Of a stretch of 64,000 nt of DNA, positions 60,694-64,000 are shown one piece after another (the stretch's first letter is position 1; every line of letters begins with the position of its first letter). A model generated the notes under the pieces. That model saw only the letters and a program-made list of their open reading frames with translations, was not told where the DNA came from and did no database searches. This DNA comes from Erythrobacter sp. JK5. GTDB taxonomy: Bacteria; Pseudomonadota; Alphaproteobacteria; Sphingomonadales; Sphingomonadaceae. The translations under genes were made by a program, and so were the position numbers. The stretch lies in assembly GCF_018205975.1 (NCBI RefSeq), contig NZ_CP073577.1, positions 1,488,001 to 1,552,000 on the forward strand. Direction: 5' to 3'.

Positions 60694-62172
60694 ATGGCGA
60701 CATCGCAGCCGCATATCGCGCTCAACCGCTTCGGTTACGGTTTGCGGCGCGGCGAGTCCCCGCCGGACGACGCGCGGCGCGCACTGCTGCGCCAGCTCGA
60801 CGCCTACGACCCGCGACCCGCAGCGCTCGCCGCCCGCGCCGACACTTCGGGCGAGGCCGGGGAACTGCTGCAACTGATCCGCAGCCAGCGCCGCCAGCGG
60901 CAGGATTATCTCAAGCGCATGGAGCGCGAGACCGAGGCAGCCATGGCCGGACCAGGCATGGCAGACCCCGGTATGTCCCGCAGCCGTCGGCAAGCCGGAC
61001 GCGACGCCCTGCCGCCGGAACTGCGCCGCGCCTTTGTCGCGGGCTTTGACGTGTTTCGTGAGGACGTGCAGCTGCGCACCGACATCGCGGTCGCCAGCGA
61101 GACGCCCATGGTCGAGCGGCTGGTGCATTTCTGGTCGAACCATTTCAGCGTATCGGTCGGCAAGGCGGGAACAGCGCACCAGGTCGGCAATCACGAATTC
61201 GGAGCGATCCGCCCGCATGTTCTCGGCCGGTTTTCGGACATGCTCAAGGCGGCGGTGCTGCATCCGGCGATGCTGCTCTATCTCGACCAGTTCCAGTCAA
61301 TTGGACCCAGTTCGCGCTTCATGATGCGCCGCCGCAAGAGCGCGCGCGGCCCGCGCGGCCTCAACGAAAACCTCGCCCGCGAAGTGCTCGAACTGCACAC
61401 GCTCGGGGTCGGCGGCGGCTATTCGCAGACCGACGTTGCCGAACTGGCGCGGGCGCTGACCGGCTGGACGATACCCGGTTTGCCGCGCACCGAACGCTTC
61501 GCCGAGCCGCAGCCCGGAGGCGCGGCGTTTGTCGCGGTCGCGCACGAACCGGGCGATCGCAGCGTGCTTGGCCGCACTTATCGCGATGGCGGGGCGCGTC
61601 AGGCGCTCGACATTCTCGACGATCTCGCCGCGCATCCGTCGACCGCGCGCTTCATCGCGACCAAGCTGGCGCGACATTTCGCCGGCGACGATCCGCCGCA
61701 GGGTCTGGTGCGCCGTCTCGAACAGGATTTCCTCGCCACCGAGGGCGACCTCGCAAGCCTTGTCCGCGCCCTGATCGATGCCCCCGAGTCGTGGGCCACG
61801 GGTCCGGTCAAATACCGCGCACCCTTCGAATGGCTGGTATCGGTGCTGCGTCTGACCGGAGTCGAGGGGCTCGGTGCGCGGCGGACCGTGGGTGTCCTCA
61901 AGGAAATCGGCCAGGTGCCGTGGCAGGCCCCTTCGCCCGCTGGCTACGATGATCGCGCAGGCAGCTGGGCCGGGCCCGATGCGCTGTTCCGCCGGGTCGA
62001 GCTGGCCGAACGGATCGCGCGCAATGTCCCCGCAGGCGATGTCGCAGCCCGCGCCGAAGCGGCTTTCCCCGGCACGTTGAGCGAGACCACGCGCACCTGG
62101 CTGGACCGCGCCGAAAGCGGCACGCAGGCGCTCGGTCTGTTGCTGGTGTCGCCCGAAATGATGCGGAGATGA
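60694..62172 (+). CDS. DUF1800-domain protein
   Basis: A 492-aa protein of the DUF1800 family: HIALNRFGYGLRRGESPPDD near the start, MVERLVHFWSNHFSVSVGKA, and LNENLAREVLELHTLGVGGG-YSQTDVAELARALTGW, the family's signature region. No signal peptide is obvious. Function unknown; DUF1800 and DUF1501 genes co-occur widely. ATG 60694 was preferred; an earlier in-frame ATG lies at 60604. Its TGA overlaps the next ATG (ATGA). Confidence 0.9.
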   Translation: MATSQPHIALNRFGYGLRRGESPPDDARRALLRQLDAYDPRPAALAARADTSGEAGELLQLIRSQRRQRQDYLKRMERETEAAMAGPGMADPGMSRSRRQAGRDALPPELRRAFVAGFDVFREDVQLRTDIAVASETPMVERLVHFWSNHFSVSVGKAGTAHQVGNHEFGAIRPHVLGRFSDMLKAAVLHPAMLLYLDQFQSIGPSSRFMMRRRKSARGPRGLNENLAREVLELHTLGVGGGYSQTDVAELARALTGWTIPGLPRTERFAEPQPGGAAFVAVAHEPGDRSVLGRTYRDGGARQALDILDDLAAHPSTARFIATKLARHFAGDDPPQGLVRRLEQDFLATEGDLASLVRALIDAPESWATGPVKYRAPFEWLVSVLRLTGVEGLGARRTVGVLKEIGQVPWQAPSPAGYDDRAGSWAGPDALFRRVELAERIARNVPAGDVAARAEAAFPGTLSETTRTWLDRAESGTQALGLLLVSPEMMRR

Positions 62173-63350
62173 CAGGCATGCTCCATTCCCTCGATCGACG
62201 CAGGTTGCTTGGCGGATCGCTGGCGCTCGGCGCGGCGAGTTTCGCGCTCCCGCGCATGGTGTTTGCCCGCGCGGCGGGTGATCGCAACCTGTTGCTGGTG
62301 GTGTTGCGCGGAGCCGCAGACGGGCTGGCGATGCTCGCGCCGCTCGGCGATCCGGCCTACGAACAGGTGCGCGGCTTCGGTCTGCCCGACTACGAGAGCG
62401 CGCCGAAGGCGGGCGGGTTCTTCGCGATCCATCCCGCGTTCCAGCAGGTTGCTGCGGCCTATGCCGAAAACCAGGCGCTGTTCGTGCATGCGACCGCAAC
62501 CGCGTATCGCGAGCGGTCGCATTTCGACGGACAGAACCTGCTCGAAACAGGCGGAACGAAGCCCTACGCCCAGCGTGATGGCTGGCTCAACCGGCTGGTC
62601 GGCATGATGCCGGTCGACGGTTCGGGCGCTGCACCCAAGGCGCTCGCGATCGCACCGACCGTGCCGCTGGCGCTGCGCGGCGAAGCGCCCGTATCGAGCT
62701 ACGCGCCGTCATCGCTGCCGCAGGCGAGCGACGCTTTCATGGAGCGGGTGTCGCTGCTGTATGCAGAGGACGCCCAGCTCGGCCAGCTGTGGCAACGCGC
62801 GCTGGAGACGCGCGAGATGGCGGGCGGTGACAATCTGCGCAATCTGCGCGACGCCAGGGCCGCTGGCGAGCTCGCCGCCTCGCTGATGCGCGAACGCGGC
62901 GGCGCACGCATCGGCATGATCGAGCTGAGCGGATGGGACAGCCACGCCAACCAGCGCAACGCGTTCAATCGCCAGGCGGGTCAGCTCGATGCGCTGCTCG
63001 GTGCCTATCGCGCCGCGATGGGCCCGGCCTGGGCCAGCACTCTGGTGCTCGCAGTGACCGAATTCGGACGGACCGTCCGCTATAACGGCACGGGCGGGAC
63101 CGATCACGGAACCGCTGGCGCGGCGCTGGCGATGGGCGGCGCGCTGCGCGGCGGTCGCGTGATCGCGGACTGGCCCGGGCTGAAGGACGGCGAGCTGTAC
63201 GAAGGCCGGGACCTGCGGCCGACTATCGCGCTCGAAAGCGTGCTGGCCGGGGCAAGCGCGGAGCATTTCGGGCTCGATCCCGAGCACACGATGGCGCGCC
63301 TGTTCCCGGATCGGAGGGCTCCGGCCATGACCGGATTTGTCGCCGGCTAG
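62169..63350 (+). CDS. DUF1501-domain protein (alkaline-phosphatase-like fold, exported)
   Basis: A 393-aa DUF1501 (sulfatase/alkaline-phosphatase-like) protein. The N-terminus LDRRRLLGGSLALGAASFAL has a twin-arginine-type signal. NLLLVVLRGAADGLAMLAPL and GMIELSGWDSHANQRNAFNR, then LVLAVTEFGRTVRYNGTGGT-DHG, are family blocks that supply metal-binding-like residues. Exported partner of the coupled DUF1800 protein. Function unknown. The last 4 bases meet the convergent DUF421 gene. Confidence 0.92.
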   Translation: MTGMLHSLDRRRLLGGSLALGAASFALPRMVFARAAGDRNLLLVVLRGAADGLAMLAPLGDPAYEQVRGFGLPDYESAPKAGGFFAIHPAFQQVAAAYAENQALFVHATATAYRERSHFDGQNLLETGGTKPYAQRDGWLNRLVGMMPVDGSGAAPKALAIAPTVPLALRGEAPVSSYAPSSLPQASDAFMERVSLLYAEDAQLGQLWQRALETREMAGGDNLRNLRDARAAGELAASLMRERGGARIGMIELSGWDSHANQRNAFNRQAGQLDALLGAYRAAMGPAWASTLVLAVTEFGRTVRYNGTGGTDHGTAGAALAMGGALRGGRVIADWPGLKDGELYEGRDLRPTIALESVLAGASAEHFGLDPEHTMARLFPDRRAPAMTGFVAG

Positions 63351-63865
63351 TCGGCGCTTTTCACGTTCTCGATCAGGCGCTCGTCCAGCTTCTGACCGTG
63401 GAGCACCGACACGTCGCCGGTCGTTTCGAGCACCACCGCGCGCACTTCGGAAAAGTCGAGCACGTTCGCCTCGCGCAGCTTGGCGATCAGGTCGCTTTCG
63501 GCCATGCGCGCCTGACCGAGCGCATCGGACAGGATCTGGCCGTCGCGCATGATCAGCAGCGGCTGGTTCTGCATCACCTGTTCCACCCGGTCCGAGGACG
63601 ATCGCAATTTCGCAGCGATGTATTGCGCGATAACGAGACCGGCCATGCCGATCATCGCCTGCGCAAAGGTCTGCCAGTCGCTGGCCTGGATCACCCCGGC
63701 GGCGACGCTGCCCATCGCGACCGTCATCACGAAGTCGAAATTGGTCATCTTCGACAGTGTGCGCAGGCCGTTGACCCGGATCAGCAGCGTTACCCAGATG
63801 AGCGCGACCGCCGCGAGAATGATGCCGCGAAGCGCCAGATCGAGCGCGGTGGTTTCTACAAAGAT
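63347..63865 (-). CDS. DUF421 (YetF-like) membrane protein, apparently with an ATC start
   Basis: A 172-aa protein. TM helices (LALRGIILAAVALIWVTLLI; FVMTVAMGSVAAGVI; AMIGMAGLVIAQYIAA) are followed by a cytoplasmic DUF421 domain with PLLIMRDGQILSDALGQARM and VRAVVLETTGDVSVL. The first ATG in frame (63748) would remove TM1 and the conserved VNGLRTLSKMTNFDFV region. Homologous sequence (IFVETTALDLALRG) continues up to 63865, where AGGGGAG on the minus strand sits 7 bases before an ATC codon; no ATG, GTG or TTG lies between it and the upstream stop at 63920. Confidence 0.75.
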   Translation of the reverse strand: MFVETTALDLALRGIILAAVALIWVTLLIRVNGLRTLSKMTNFDFVMTVAMGSVAAGVIQASDWQTFAQAMIGMAGLVIAQYIAAKLRSSSDRVEQVMQNQPLLIMRDGQILSDALGQARMAESDLIAKLREANVLDFSEVRAVVLETTGDVSVLHGQKLDERLIENVKSAD

Positions 63866-63919
63866 GGCGTCTCTCCCCTTTAACGGGGGATCAACGCCCG
63901 GGAGCGCACTTGGCTCCGA

Positions 63920-64000
63920 CTACCTGTCCATCACCGCAGGCGCGCTCGGCTCGATACCGCCTGTCTGGATCGAGCGCGGCTCGTTGGCGAGGATTCCGGC
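63920..64000 (-). CDS. C-terminal fragment of a possible gene, truncated by the window edge
   Basis: An open minus-strand frame enters from the right edge and ends at TAG 63920-63922 (ANEPRSIQTGGIEPSAPAVM then DR). It would lie 54 bases upstream of the DUF421 gene on the same strand. Too short to assign. Confidence 0.3.
   Translation of the reverse strand, partial: AGILANEPRSIQTGGIEPSAPAVMDR

Noticed and set aside
1..64000. CRISPR arrays, insertion sequences, rRNA genes, riboswitches
   Set aside because: I found no regularly spaced repeats, transposase motifs, rRNA sequence or recognisable riboswitch aptamer while reading the window.

Overview
The window is a GC-rich chromosomal segment of an alphaproteobacterium, most likely order Sphingomonadales and close to Erythrobacteraceae. 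This placement rests on protein style and gene neighbourhoods (rpsB-tsf-pyrH-frr-uppS-cdsA-dxr-rseP-bamA, aroQ-accB-accC, SRP RNA-dnaX-ybaB, yajC-secD-secF), several TonB-dependent receptors, a DUF6456 protein, an NDUFS4-like complex I subunit, and tandem GAAC-N7-GAAC LexA sites, the alphaproteobacterial form. I see no rRNA, CRISPR, transposase, integrase or plasmid signature, so this is mostly core genome with small lineage-specific pockets.

Layout. 1-13 kb, mainly minus strand: translation and envelope cluster running from rpsB and tsf to pyrH, frr, uppS, cdsA, dxr, rseP and the 5' part of bamA. A membrane-anchored metallo-beta-lactamase-fold gene sits on the opposite strand between tsf and pyrH. 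Just upstream of rpsB, two LexA boxes precede a small membrane-protein gene, followed by pssA and psd (phosphatidylserine/phosphatidylethanolamine synthesis). 13-22 kb: a PAP2/Aur1-like membrane enzyme, a KAS III-like ketosynthase, a large DUF3857-transglutaminase-TPR protein, three small genes including a cold-shock-like protein, tRNA-Tyr, rlmB and a lipoprotein. 22-33 kb: HU, Lon, a predicted HExxH protein paired with a peptidoglycan-binding protein, ybaB-dnaX-SRP RNA, an NDUFS4-like protein, hrpB, an unrecognised gene, a polyprenyl diphosphate synthase and a frameshifted chorismate mutase. 33-39 kb, all minus: an envelope-signalling region with a Thr/Arg-rich secreted protein, an ECF sigma factor with an Arg/Glu-rich membrane partner, a PhoP/PhoQ-like two-component system, a PepSY-like protein and a SIMPL protein. 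39-47 kb: ABC-F ATPase, an NTF2-like protein, a divergent DUF6456/XRE pair, a glycosyltransferase, secF-secD-yajC and tRNA-Pro(GGG). 47-57 kb: two TonB-dependent receptors, a CoA-ester lyase-like protein, an orphan 3TM holin, aroQ-accB-accC, and a GFA protein coupled to an Lrp regulator. 57-64 kb: a PAS-less histidine kinase, a polysaccharide deacetylase, tRNA-Ile(CAU), tRNA-Pro(UGG), a DUF1800-DUF1501 pair and a DUF421 membrane protein.

Most notable: (i) a small single-TM protein under tandem LexA boxes, a candidate SOS-induced division inhibitor or checkpoint protein; (ii) single-base frameshifts in G/C homopolymers that split two otherwise intact, normally important genes (cdsA and chorismate mutase), which look more like sequencing or assembly errors than decay; (iii) an orphan holin in a biosynthetic locus, a DUF922-like/peptidoglycan-binding pair, and an ECF sigma factor with an unusual Arg/Glu-rich partner. 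All assignments come from reading the sequence; no database search was run.
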